DNA from: Cyanobium sp. Cruz CV13-4-11
GTDB taxonomy: Bacteria; Cyanobacteriota; Cyanobacteriia; PCC-6307; Cyanobiaceae
Length of the DNA stretch: 64,000 nt
NCBI RefSeq assembly: GCF_024346055.1
Contig: NZ_JAGQCH010000002.1
Span: forward strand, 62,001 to 126,000
Direction of reading: 5' to 3'
Shown: piece by piece, positions 31,757 to 39,341 of the stretch
How the letters are laid out: each line of letters begins with the position of its first letter
Position numbering within the stretch: position 1 is the first letter of the stretch
Position numbers and translations under genes: made by a program
Notes under the pieces: generated by a model
Told to the model about the DNA's origin: nothing
Seen by the model: the letters and a program-made list of their open reading frames with translations, nothing else
Database searches by the model: none

Positions 31757-32314
31757 TCATCCCTGGCCCATCGCCGCCAGGTAGGCGGCACTGCCGAGGG
31801 CCTGCAGGCGCGCATCCTTGGCCACCACCTGATCGTGCAGCCCCCGGCGGTAGGTCTCCAGGGCCTCGGCAAGCAGCGGATCGGCGATCGCCAGCATAGC
31901 CGCCGCCAGCAGGCCGGCATTGAGGCCGCCGCCGATCGCCACCGTGGCCACCGGGATCCCCGCCGGCATCTGCACGATCGAATGGAGGGAGTCCACTCCG
32001 GAGAGGGCCTGGCTGCGGACAGGCACACCGATCACCGGCAGCATCGAGAAGGCCGCCACCATGCCGGGCAGGTGGGCCGCGCCGCCGGCCCCGGCGATGA
32101 TCACCCGCAGGCCCCGGGACGCGGCCGCCTCGGCGAAGTCCGCCATCTCCTGCGGGGTGCGGTGGGCCGAGAGCACCCGCACCTCACTGGCCACCCCCAG
32201 CTGCTCCAGGATCCGCACGGCCGGCTCCAGCGTCGGCAGATCGGAATCGCTGCCCATGACGATCGCCACCCGGGGCTGGGGGGTGGCGGCGGACGGGGCG
32301 GGTTCGGGATCCAT
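31757..32314 (-). CDS. purE: N5-carboxyaminoimidazole ribonucleotide mutase
   Basis: 185 residues, PurE class I. VAIVMGSDSDLPTLEPA (17-33), LSAHRTPQEMADF, AGAGGAAHLPGM and GVPVRSQALSGVDSLHSIVQMPAG are conserved; the His of HRTP is the catalytic residue. Purine synthesis step from N5-CAIR to CAIR. Divergent from nagA. Confidence 0.95.
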   Translation of the reverse strand: MDPEPAPSAATPQPRVAIVMGSDSDLPTLEPAVRILEQLGVASEVRVLSAHRTPQEMADFAEAAASRGLRVIIAGAGGAAHLPGMVAAFSMLPVIGVPVRSQALSGVDSLHSIVQMPAGIPVATVAIGGGLNAGLLAAAMLAIADPLLAEALETYRRGLHDQVVAKDARLQALGSAAYLAAMGQG

Positions 32315-32362
32315 GGGGCGGGGGCGGCGAGGATGGCATTGTCCCGTCCCGCGGCTGCCCGG

Positions 32363-33556
32363 ATGCGCTGGCTGACCAACCTGCGACTGGCAGGCGATGA
32401 CCCGGCCTGCGGCGAGGCAGGCTGGTGTTGGCGGGTGGCGATCGACGGCGACGGGCTGATCGCCCGGGTGCGGCCGACGCCACCGGGGAGCCGGGCCGCT
32501 GGCGAGAACTGGCGCGGCGACTGGCTGTCCCCGGGGGGCGTGGACCTGCAGATCAACGGCGGCCTGGGCCTGGCCTTCCCCGAACTGAGCCCCGACGATC
32601 TACCCCGCCTGCAGGCCCTGCTGGAGCTGCTGTGGAGCGACGGGGTGGACGCCATCTGTCCGACCCTGGTGACCTGCGCCCCGCTGGCCCTGCGCCAGAG
32701 CCTGGCGGTGCTGGCCGAGGCCCGCCGCCGGCATCGACCCGGACGCTGCCGGCTGCTGGGCGCCCATCTCGAGGGGCCGTTCCTGGCGCCGGAGCGGCGC
32801 GGCGCCCACCCGGCCCAGCATCTGCAGGCCCCCAGCCGGGCGGCCCTTGAGCGGCTGATCGCCGGCTTCCAGGGGGGCGCCGAAGCCGATGTCGCCCTGG
32901 TGACCCTGGCCCCGGAGCTGGAGGGGGGCGCCGAGGTGATCGCGGCGTTGCGGGCCGCCGACGTGGTGGTGAGCCTGGGCCACAGCGGCGCCGACGCGGC
33001 CCAGGCCCGCCGGGCCTTCGCCGAGGGGGTGGGGATGCTCACCCACAGCTTCAATGCCATGGCCGGGCTGCACCACCGCGCCCCGGGACCGGTCGGGGAG
33101 GCCCTGCTGCAGGGGGAGGTGGCCCTGGGGCTGATCGCGGACGGGGTCCACGTGGACCCCACCATGGCGGTGCTGCTGCAGCGGCTGGCGCCCCGGCAGG
33201 TGGTGATCGTCAGTGATGCCCTGGCCCCCTACGGACTGGCCGACGGCCGCCACCGCTGGGACGAGCGCGTCCTGCTGGTGGAGGACGGCAGCTGCCGGCT
33301 GGAGGACGGCACCCTGGCCGGCGTGACCCTGCCTCTGCTGGAAGGGGTGCGGCGACTGGCGGGCTGGGGCGGCCAGGTAAGCGCCTCGATCGCCGCGGCC
33401 ACCCTGGCCCCGCGGCGCCTGCTGGGGGAGCGGCGGCCGCTGGAGCAGCTGCTGCTGGGGCGGCCCCTGGCGGACACCCTGCGCTGGAGCACGGCGGCCG
33501 ACGGGCGACTGAACTGGCGACGCCCCGAGTCCGTGGCCACGGCCCCAACTCCCTAG
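32363..33556 (+). CDS. nagA: N-acetylglucosamine-6-phosphate deacetylase
   Basis: About 397 residues, amidohydrolase fold. GVDLQINGG near the start, HLEGPF (metal Glu), SLGHSGADAAQA, THSFNAMAGLHHR and VSDALAP with the catalytic Asp all match NagA. Makes glucosamine-6-phosphate from cell-wall sugar turnover. ATG 32363 gives MRWLTNLRL, typical of relatives; ATG 32333 would add ten residues. Its stop TAG forms part of a -10-like TAGGAT before bchM. Confidence 0.85.
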   Translation: MRWLTNLRLAGDDPACGEAGWCWRVAIDGDGLIARVRPTPPGSRAAGENWRGDWLSPGGVDLQINGGLGLAFPELSPDDLPRLQALLELLWSDGVDAICPTLVTCAPLALRQSLAVLAEARRRHRPGRCRLLGAHLEGPFLAPERRGAHPAQHLQAPSRAALERLIAGFQGGAEADVALVTLAPELEGGAEVIAALRAADVVVSLGHSGADAAQARRAFAEGVGMLTHSFNAMAGLHHRAPGPVGEALLQGEVALGLIADGVHVDPTMAVLLQRLAPRQVVIVSDALAPYGLADGRHRWDERVLLVEDGSCRLEDGTLAGVTLPLLEGVRRLAGWGGQVSASIAAATLAPRRLLGERRPLEQLLLGRPLADTLRWSTAADGRLNWRRPESVATAPTP

Positions 33557-33559
33557 GAT
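33554..33559 (+). promoter_or_regulatory. Putative -10 box of bchM
   Basis: TAGGAT preceded by CCC, 28 bases before the bchM ATG and overlapping the nagA stop codon. Confidence 0.35.
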
Positions 33560-33587
33560 CCGCCCCACCAGAACGGCCCCGCGCCCC

Positions 33588-34334
33588 ATGCCCCCGGAAC
33601 TGCACCCCCCCGCGCCCGCCGAGGCACAGGCCGAGACGCAGGCCGAGACGCAGGCCGAGAAGGCCGAGGTGCAGGCCTACTTCGAAAGCACCGGCTTCGA
33701 GCGCTGGAACCGCATCTACAGCAACAGCGAGGAGGTGAACCGGGTCCAGCGCAACATCCGCATCGGCCACCAGAAGACGGTGGATGCGGTGCTGGCCTGG
33801 CTGCAGCAGCAGGGCGACCTGGCGAGCCGCAGCTTCTGCGATGCCGGCTGCGGTGTGGGCAGCCTCAGCCTGCCCCTGGCGGCCCTCGGAGCCGGCTCGA
33901 TCGCCGCCAGCGACCTCTCAGCCGCGATGGTGGCCGAAGCCAGCCGCCGGGCCACCGAGGCTGGCCTGGCCTCGGAGCGGCTGAGCTTCACCGCTTCCGA
34001 CCTGGAGAGCCTCCAGGGCCGTTACGACACGGTGATCTGCCTGGATGTGTTCATCCACTACCCCCAGGCGGCCGCCGAAGCGATGGTGCGGCACCTGGCG
34101 GCCATGGCCGAGCGCCAGCTGATCGTCAGCTTCGCCCCCTACACGCCGCTGCTGGCGGTGCTCAAGCAGATCGGCCAGCTGTTCCCCGGACCCAGCAAGA
34201 CCACCCGTGCCTACACCCTGCGGGAAGACGGCATCGTGGCGGCGGCCGCCAGCGCGGGCTTCCGCCCCATGCACCGCAGCCTCAACCAGGCGCCGTTCTA
34301 TTTTTCCCGCCTGATCTCCTTCGAGCGGGGCTGA
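33588..34334 (+). CDS. bchM: Mg-protoporphyrin IX methyltransferase
   Basis: 248 residues (ChlM in plants). SAM-binding motif FCDAGCGVGSLSLPLAALGAG (about 84-104), DLSAAMV and the C-terminal YFSRLISFER. Methylates the C13 propionate of Mg-protoporphyrin IX in chlorophyll synthesis. The N terminus has a repetitive, non-conserved stretch (QAET, QAET, QAEK) encoded by three 12-bp repeats, absent from the catalytic fold. Seven bases before the acyltransferase gene. Confidence 0.95.
   Translation: MPPELHPPAPAEAQAETQAETQAEKAEVQAYFESTGFERWNRIYSNSEEVNRVQRNIRIGHQKTVDAVLAWLQQQGDLASRSFCDAGCGVGSLSLPLAALGAGSIAASDLSAAMVAEASRRATEAGLASERLSFTASDLESLQGRYDTVICLDVFIHYPQAAAEAMVRHLAAMAERQLIVSFAPYTPLLAVLKQIGQLFPGPSKTTRAYTLREDGIVAAAASAGFRPMHRSLNQAPFYFSRLISFERG
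33627..33662 (+). repeat. Three 12-bp tandem repeats in bchM
   Basis: Unit CAGGCCGAGACG repeated in tandem (third copy ends AAG), in frame, encoding QAET-QAET-QAEK at residues 14-25 of BchM. Likely unstable in copy number between strains. Confidence 0.85.
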
Positions 34335-34341
34335 AGGGGCC

Positions 34342-36375
34342 ATGGCAACAGCCTCCACCACCAGGGCCTACCGACCTGAGATCGACGGGCTCAGGGCCCT
34401 GGCAGTGGTCGCTGTCATCCTCAATCATTTCGACAAGAACATTCTCCCGGGTGGATTCCTTGGAGTCGACGTTTTTTTCGTGATTTCGGGATTCGTGATC
34501 ACCGCCTCACTGGCGAAGCGATCGGATGCGAAATTCTCAGACTTCATCTTCGGATTTTACGACCGCCGCATACGGCGCCTGATCCCGGCCTTGGCGTTCT
34601 GTGTTCTGGTGACGGGAGTTCTTATCTGCTTTGTCAATCCCAAACCAGAAGCTTCCATCTGGACGGGGATTACATCCCTATTCGGACTGTCCAATATCTA
34701 TCTGTTCCTGAATTCGACCGATTACTTCTCCCCCTCCACTCAACTCAACGTCTTCACCCACACCTGGTCACTGGGCGTTGAAGAACAATTCTACGTAATT
34801 TTCCCAGTCCTGGCCTGGTTCAGCAGCTTCAGCAGGACCGGCTCACGACGTCACAGGCCTTTGCTGTGGATGCTTATCGCCCTTTCCCTGTCATCGTTGC
34901 TTGCCTTCTGGCATCTGAACAGAACCTTCCCACCTGCCGCCTACTTTCTTGTGATCCCAAGGTTCTGGGAGATCGGCAGTGGCTGCATCGTTTATCTGCT
35001 GATCACCCATTATCCCGGCGTCGACAGATTCTGCAGAACGCTACCACCATTGCTCTTGCTTGCAGGCATCCTCTACCTCTTCATGCATGAGGTGAAGACC
35101 CTTCACTTTGTGCTGCTGGCCTTGCTGACCTGTGGATTACTGAGCTCCCTGCGTCCATTCACCTCTGGGTACAGGCTACTGACGTTTCCTGTCGCAATTC
35201 TCACCGGGAAAATCTCCTACTCCCTCTACCTCTGGCACTGGAGCATCCTCTCCCTGAGCCGATGGACGATCGGAATCCATGGCTGGACGATTCCGATACA
35301 ACTCAGCCTGATGCTGGGCATGGCTCTTTTCTCCTACCACGTCATCGAAACGCCCCTGCGGGGCCTTCAATGGACATCCTCACGCCGAAAGACCGTGCTC
35401 TACGGCATGGGTGCCTCTGGCATGGCAGCCGGGGTCCTTGCCAGCATCGGTCTCAATCCACAATTTTCAATGTATCTGGGCGACCGCAGGGTTCTGCTGG
35501 CCCAAAACGGACAAGGGCTGATCGCCGGTGAAGCTCCGGAAAGTCTAACGTCTCACTGGCAGGAGAAGAACTGTGTCCTACGAGCCAACGGAGACGTGGG
35601 CAAAAGAATTGTTGCGAAACCATGCACGCTCGGGAATTTTGAGACAGCCAAACGTCGGGTTCTGGTGATCGGCAACTCATTCTCTCCCACCTTCCTGCAT
35701 GGGTTCGACAAACTGATCCAACAAGATAAATTTGCGGTGACCATCACGTCAGCCTATGGAGCCATGGCCGTTCCGGGGATCAAGAGACTGGAGCCCGTAT
35801 ACAGTCGCTCGAACGACGATTACTGGAAGCGTGTGGTCCCTGGACTGGTCAGCCAACTGCGACCAGGCGACTGGGTCGTCATGGCCAGCGACGTGGCGGA
35901 ATTCTCCCCTAAAAAAAGAGATGCCGATACCGAATCACTGGCCAACGCCTTTGAGATTAATCTGCGCGATTATGCCGCTCATCTATCAACGATGAAAATC
36001 AATCTGGCATTCATGGATGGAATTCCATTCGCTCGCGATTCCCAGTGCGAGCCTGTCTTAGCGGTCAAGCAATGGTTTCATTTTATAGGCCAACCATGCT
36101 CTTTCTTTAGCCGCAATCATACTCTGGCACGCCGCTCCCGGCTGCATGGAATCCTTCAGGCACTGGAGGCGGAGCACCGATTGAGGGTCATCAATCTGTT
36201 CGATGTTTTCTGTCCAGGCCCTACCTGCACCTACGAGGGAGCACATGGCGTTGTGCTCTACAGGGATGCCTTTTCCCACCCCTCGATGGATGCGGCGCGA
36301 TTGTCAGCTCCCCTGATCAGGACCGTCCTGATGACCACCCGGCCTGCCGTCCCCACACCCGCTCCCGAGAGCTGA
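34342..36375 (+). CDS. Acyltransferase-3 / SGNH fusion (OafA-like)
   Basis: 677 residues. N-terminal membrane acyltransferase-3 domain (about 8-345, roughly ten helices; YRPEIDGLRALAVVAVI, GGFLGVDVFFVISGFVI, TWSLGVEEQFYVIFP) fused to a C-terminal SGNH hydrolase-like domain (about 405-665; GNS at 444-446). Such fusions O-acetylate cell-surface polysaccharides, O-antigen or peptidoglycan. Codon use and base composition (close to half G+C) differ sharply from neighbours, a sign of horizontal acquisition. No partner glycan genes are adjacent. Confidence 0.85.
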   Translation: MATASTTRAYRPEIDGLRALAVVAVILNHFDKNILPGGFLGVDVFFVISGFVITASLAKRSDAKFSDFIFGFYDRRIRRLIPALAFCVLVTGVLICFVNPKPEASIWTGITSLFGLSNIYLFLNSTDYFSPSTQLNVFTHTWSLGVEEQFYVIFPVLAWFSSFSRTGSRRHRPLLWMLIALSLSSLLAFWHLNRTFPPAAYFLVIPRFWEIGSGCIVYLLITHYPGVDRFCRTLPPLLLLAGILYLFMHEVKTLHFVLLALLTCGLLSSLRPFTSGYRLLTFPVAILTGKISYSLYLWHWSILSLSRWTIGIHGWTIPIQLSLMLGMALFSYHVIETPLRGLQWTSSRRKTVLYGMGASGMAAGVLASIGLNPQFSMYLGDRRVLLAQNGQGLIAGEAPESLTSHWQEKNCVLRANGDVGKRIVAKPCTLGNFETAKRRVLVIGNSFSPTFLHGFDKLIQQDKFAVTITSAYGAMAVPGIKRLEPVYSRSNDDYWKRVVPGLVSQLRPGDWVVMASDVAEFSPKKRDADTESLANAFEINLRDYAAHLSTMKINLAFMDGIPFARDSQCEPVLAVKQWFHFIGQPCSFFSRNHTLARRSRLHGILQALEAEHRLRVINLFDVFCPGPTCTYEGAHGVVLYRDAFSHPSMDAARLSAPLIRTVLMTTRPAVPTPAPES

Positions 36376-36417
36376 CCGACCCTGCACCCTTGCAAACCAC
36401 TTCCTGCCCAGCCGGCC

Positions 36418-36570
36418 ATGGTTCGACTGAGCATCCGGAACGGTGACGATCCAGGCAATACCCTCTGCCTGGGTTTGTCCGCCCGGGACCGCCTAGGCAA
36501 CGAAGCCGGTGAGGAAGTCGACTGGGTGGTGACCTTCGACAGGGATGCCTCCAGCCAGGAACATCCCTGA
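36418..36570 (+). CDS. Small hypothetical protein (50 residues)
   Basis: ATG to TGA, 50 residues, acidic overall, beginning MVRLSIRNGDDPGN and ending DRDASSQEHP. Codon choice (CTG, AGC, ATC, GCC, GTG) resembles the native genes here more than the acyltransferase just upstream, which supports a real gene. No signal peptide, membrane segment or recognisable family. Confidence 0.4.
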   Translation: MVRLSIRNGDDPGNTLCLGLSARDRLGNEAGEEVDWVVTFDRDASSQEHP

Positions 36571-36637
36571 TCCAAGGTTTGTCAATGTGGCGAAATCCAA
36601 GGGACGCTTCGGACCACTGGCTCCGGCGCTGCAGCCG

Positions 36638-36641
36638 CTAG
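36638..36641 (+). repeat. Left target-site duplication (CTAG)
   Basis: CTAG directly before the left inverted repeat, matched by CTAG after the right end at 36902-36905. CTAG fits the YTAR target of IS5-type transposases. Confidence 0.6.
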
Positions 36642-36661
36642 GAGCCTGTTGCGCGTAGATC
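36642..36661 (+). repeat. Left terminal inverted repeat of the MITE
   Basis: Begins GAGCCTGTTGCGCGTAGATC; pairs with the right end in inverted orientation with three mismatches over 20 bases. Confidence 0.75.
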
Positions 36662-36881
36662 TCCGAGCAGAAGATGGGGACATTTCACCTGCCGAAGAGA
36701 TTCAGACCGGAATCAAACTGAGAAAGACGTGAATCGATTACGGGTCGATAATTCGCTCAATTCAGCTGTTCTGCAATCGATCTCGGGCTTTTGACTGGCC
36801 TGAAGTGAGGGCACCGGCGAGACCCAACTGAGACCGAATTTGGCGTTTGCGTGGAGCGAGACGGGTCTTTTCGCCCGAAAC

Positions 36882-36901
36882 GATCTATGTGCAACAGCCT
36901 C
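36882..36901 (-). repeat. Right terminal inverted repeat of the MITE
   Basis: Read on the minus strand it begins GAGGCTGTTGCACATAGATC. The TAG inside this repeat (plus-strand 36885-36887) is the stop codon of the adjacent minus-strand gene. Confidence 0.75.
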
Positions 36902-37913
36902 CTAGCTCCAAGACGGTCCCGTCCGGGCGCAGCAGACACAACCACACAGCACGAAGCTGATAGCCCCCCTCACCCGGCAGCGCCCCGGGCCGTGCCAGCC
37001 CGCCCGGCCGATAGAGCGGATCTCCCAGCAACGGCGCCCCAACGGCTGCGCAGTGGATACGGATCTGGTGGGGCCGTCCAGTGGCGATCGCCACCGTCAC
37101 CAGATCCGCCTCCCGGCCTCGCTCCATCAGGGTGAGCCGACTGCAGGCGGCCAGGGCCTGCGGATCCCCCTCCCGGGCAGCGCACCATATCTCGCCGAGC
37201 AGGGGATGGGGCCGCCGGCCGATCGGCGTGGAGATGGGCAGGCTCTCGCCGATCGCCAGCGCGAGGCTCCCTGGCTCAACCAGCGCCTGATAGACCTTGC
37301 GGCAGCTGCGTCGCAGACGATCCCCCGCCCCGGCGGTGGATTCGCCAGGCTCCCAGGCAGCGGCCACGGTGCTTTCCCGCAACTGCCCACTCAGCCAGGC
37401 TCGGGTCGCCGGCCGGCGCGCGCACACCAGCAGGCCCGAGGTGAAGCGGCCCAGCCGGTGCACCGGCCGCGGGATGCCGGCGGGATCGTCGCCGTGGCGC
37501 CGCTCCAGCAGCCGCAGCACGGTGTGCTCCAGGAAGCCCCCGGCCGGCAGCACCGGCAGGCCGGAGGGCTTGTCGATCACATGCAGATCGCCATCGTCGA
37601 ACACGAGCCGCCACGACGCCGGCACGGCACCCTCCTGCCAGGGGGGCCGATGCCATGCCAGCCGATCACCGACGGCCAGGGGCCCATCGGCCCGGAGCCA
37701 CTGGCCGTTCCTTTCGATCTCGCCCAGCTCCAGGCGCCGCTTCCACTCCTGCCGCTCGGAGTGGCGATAGCGGCCGGCATAGAAGGCGCTCACCGGCAAG
37801 CCCGCCGCTTCGGGTCCGATGCGGTCGCGGTAGATCCAGCCCTGGTTGAGCGCCGCCGGCAGCCAGCAATCGGCCATGTGGTCCGAGAGCGCCCGTGGCG
37901 GCCTCACGGCCAC
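36885..37913 (-). CDS. RluA-like RNA pseudouridine synthase homologue, catalytic Asp replaced
   Basis: 342 residues. RluA-family core: VIDKPSGLPVLPAGG, then VHRLGRFTSGLLV (151-163), and GRPHQIRIHCAAVGAPLLGDPLY. In active pseudouridine synthases the motif is HRLD, with Asp as nucleophile; here residue 155 is Gly (codon at 37449-37451). Related cyanobacterial and plant proteins with HRLG exist to my recollection, so it may be a stable variant, possibly a non-catalytic RNA binder. The final GGCCT and stop come from the MITE right end. Confidence 0.75.
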   Translation of the reverse strand: MAVRPPRALSDHMADCWLPAALNQGWIYRDRIGPEAAGLPVSAFYAGRYRHSERQEWKRRLELGEIERNGQWLRADGPLAVGDRLAWHRPPWQEGAVPASWRLVFDDGDLHVIDKPSGLPVLPAGGFLEHTVLRLLERRHGDDPAGIPRPVHRLGRFTSGLLVCARRPATRAWLSGQLRESTVAAAWEPGESTAGAGDRLRRSCRKVYQALVEPGSLALAIGESLPISTPIGRRPHPLLGEIWCAAREGDPQALAACSRLTLMERGREADLVTVAIATGRPHQIRIHCAAVGAPLLGDPLYRPGGLARPGALPGEGGYQLRAVWLCLLRPDGTVLELGGCCT

Positions 37914-37949
37914 CGGCCGTAGCCCCTCACAGGCGAAGCCATACGGCCT

Positions 37950-38747
37950 TCAATCCACGAGCCCATGCTCAAGGGCGAAGCGCACCAGCTCGGTGCGGCT
38001 GGCGGTGCCGGTCTTGATGAACAGCCGGCTGACGTACTTCTCGACGTTGCGGATCGAGGTTTCCAGCCGCCGGGCGATCTCCTTGTTCATCATTCCCTCC
38101 GCCACCAGCTGCAGGACGCTGGCCTCGCGGGGGGTGAAGTCGAGCTTGACGTCGGAGACGGGCTTCCTGGCACTGCCGCCGCTGCCGGTGCCGGAGCCTC
38201 CACCGCCGCCCAGCATCGAGCGGATCTCGGTGATCTGGCGGGCCATGGCGCCGATGTCGGCATCGGCGAAACGGGCCGCCTCCGCCAGCAGCCGCTCCTG
38301 GCGACGCACCACGTTGCGCACCCGGGCCACCAATTCATCCGGGTCGAACGGCTTGGGGATGTAGTCGTCGGCTCCGGCCTGGAAGCCGGCGATGCGATCG
38401 GCCGTCATGCCCTTGGCGGTGAGGAAGATCACCGGGGTGCCCCCGAGCCGCTCATCGGCCCGCAGACGCTTCAGCAGGCCGTAGCCGTCGCAGCGGGGCA
38501 TCATCACGTCGGTGATCACCACATCGGGCATCTGGGCCTGGGCCGCCGTCCAGCCTTCCTCGCCGTCGTTGGCGGTGGTGACGGCGAAGCCCTCATCCTC
38601 CAGGTAGGCCTTGACCGCCGTGCGCAGACCGGGTTCGTCGTCCACCAGCAGCAGCCGCACCGGCGTGCTGGTGGCGGCCTCGGGGGTCTCCTCCGTCCCG
38701 GACGGCTCGGAGATGGGGCCGGCGGCGGCGGTGGGATCTTGGCTCAT
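37950..38747 (-). CDS. Two-component response regulator, REC-LuxR (NarL/FixJ type)
   Basis: 265 residues: receiver domain (about 30-150) with acidic pair Asp36/37, phospho-acceptor Asp80 (VITDVMMP) and Lys112 (LTAKG), a Gly/Ser-rich linker (about 175-192), and a C-terminal LuxR-type HTH (FTPREASVLQLVAEGMMNKEIARRL). Resembles the Ycf29-type regulators of cyanobacteria and red-algal plastids. No histidine kinase is adjacent. Confidence 0.8.
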   Translation of the reverse strand: MSQDPTAAAGPISEPSGTEETPEAATSTPVRLLLVDDEPGLRTAVKAYLEDEGFAVTTANDGEEGWTAAQAQMPDVVITDVMMPRCDGYGLLKRLRADERLGGTPVIFLTAKGMTADRIAGFQAGADDYIPKPFDPDELVARVRNVVRRQERLLAEAARFADADIGAMARQITEIRSMLGGGGGSGTGSGGSARKPVSDVKLDFTPREASVLQLVAEGMMNKEIARRLETSIRNVEKYVSRLFIKTGTASRTELVRFALEHGLVD

Positions 38748-38756
38748 GGGGGAAAT

Positions 38757-39335
38757 CTATCGACCGGGACCAAGCACCACCTGTTCCCGTTCGGGCAGCC
38801 GGCCGCTGTAGCCGAGCTGGCGGGCCAGGGGGCCCAGGCTGGCGGGGTCCTTGCCGGCCTGATCGGGCACGCAGACGGCCCACCACATGAGGTGGTCGAG
38901 GCGATTGGCGGGGGTGATCACACCGCCGGGGTTGAGCTCGCGGATGACCAGCCGGCGTGCGCTGCCGGTGATCCTCAGGGGGCCGGCAGGGCTGCAGCCG
39001 ATCTTGTCGGTGGCCACGGTGACCCGGTCGTCGAGCTCCTCCCAAACCTGCACGCGCCACATCCCCGGCTGGGTGGGTTCGCTCACCAGGCCGAAGATGC
39101 CCACCACCTCCCGGCCACGGTGGGTCACCTTGTCCAGCAGCACCTTGAAGCCCTTGGGGCGGCTCTCGGCATTGCTGCGGGAGTCGTCCTGGGCGGCGGC
39201 TGGCCGGGGCAGGACCAGGCTGGAGGCCACCGTCACCGAGGCCACCGTCACCGAGATCGCCGCCAGCGCGGCCATGGGGAGGGCAGGCACCAGCCGCAGG
39301 GAGGAGGCACCGAAGGAACGGAAACGGTTCAGCAT
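38757..39335 (-). CDS. Secreted protein of unknown function
   Basis: 192 residues with a clear signal peptide (hydrophobic core about 16-42, cleavage after PAAAQ-like Ala-rich end) and a soluble domain with two Cys (in KIGCSPAG and WWAVCVPD) that could pair. I do not recognise the family; its position next to a cysteine desulfurase and a response regulator gives no clear role. It is divergent from the cysteine desulfurase gene with only 6 bases between starts. Ends 9 bases before the response regulator and may share its transcript. Confidence 0.65.
   Translation of the reverse strand: MLNRFRSFGASSLRLVPALPMAALAAISVTVASVTVASSLVLPRPAAAQDDSRSNAESRPKGFKVLLDKVTHRGREVVGIFGLVSEPTQPGMWRVQVWEELDDRVTVATDKIGCSPAGPLRITGSARRLVIRELNPGGVITPANRLDHLMWWAVCVPDQAGKDPASLGPLARQLGYSGRLPEREQVVLGPGR
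39223..39252 (+). repeat. Two 15-bp direct repeats in a signal peptide
   Basis: GAGGCCACCGTCACC repeated twice in tandem; on the minus strand it encodes VTVAS twice in the hydrophobic core of the secreted protein's signal peptide. Confidence 0.85.
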
Positions 39336-39341
39336 GGCCCC

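Larger units (their letters stand above)
36642..36901. mobile_element. 260-bp MITE-like element, IS5 (IS427-like) ends
   Basis: Bounded by imperfect 20-bp terminal inverted repeats (GAGCCTGTTGC... / ...GCAACAGCCTC) and flanked by CTAG on both sides. The inside is about half G+C, unlike the surrounding genes, and has no reading frame resembling a transposase, so it would depend on a transposase supplied elsewhere. End sequence and duplication resemble the IS5 family, IS427-like group. It occupies most of the 314-base gene-free stretch after the small ORF, and its right end supplies the last codons and stop of the pseudouridine-synthase-like gene. Confidence 0.65.

Noticed and set aside
36258-36575. 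105-codon minus-strand frame opposite the small ORF
   Set aside because: Antisense to the acyltransferase end and a better plus-strand ORF; no family features.
34342-36905. Genomic island with integration at a tRNA
   Set aside because: No tRNA or integrase is present; only one foreign-looking gene and one MITE.
36757-36945. 62-codon minus-strand frame across the MITE right end
   Set aside because: Crosses the inverted repeat and gene end; no transposase or other family features.
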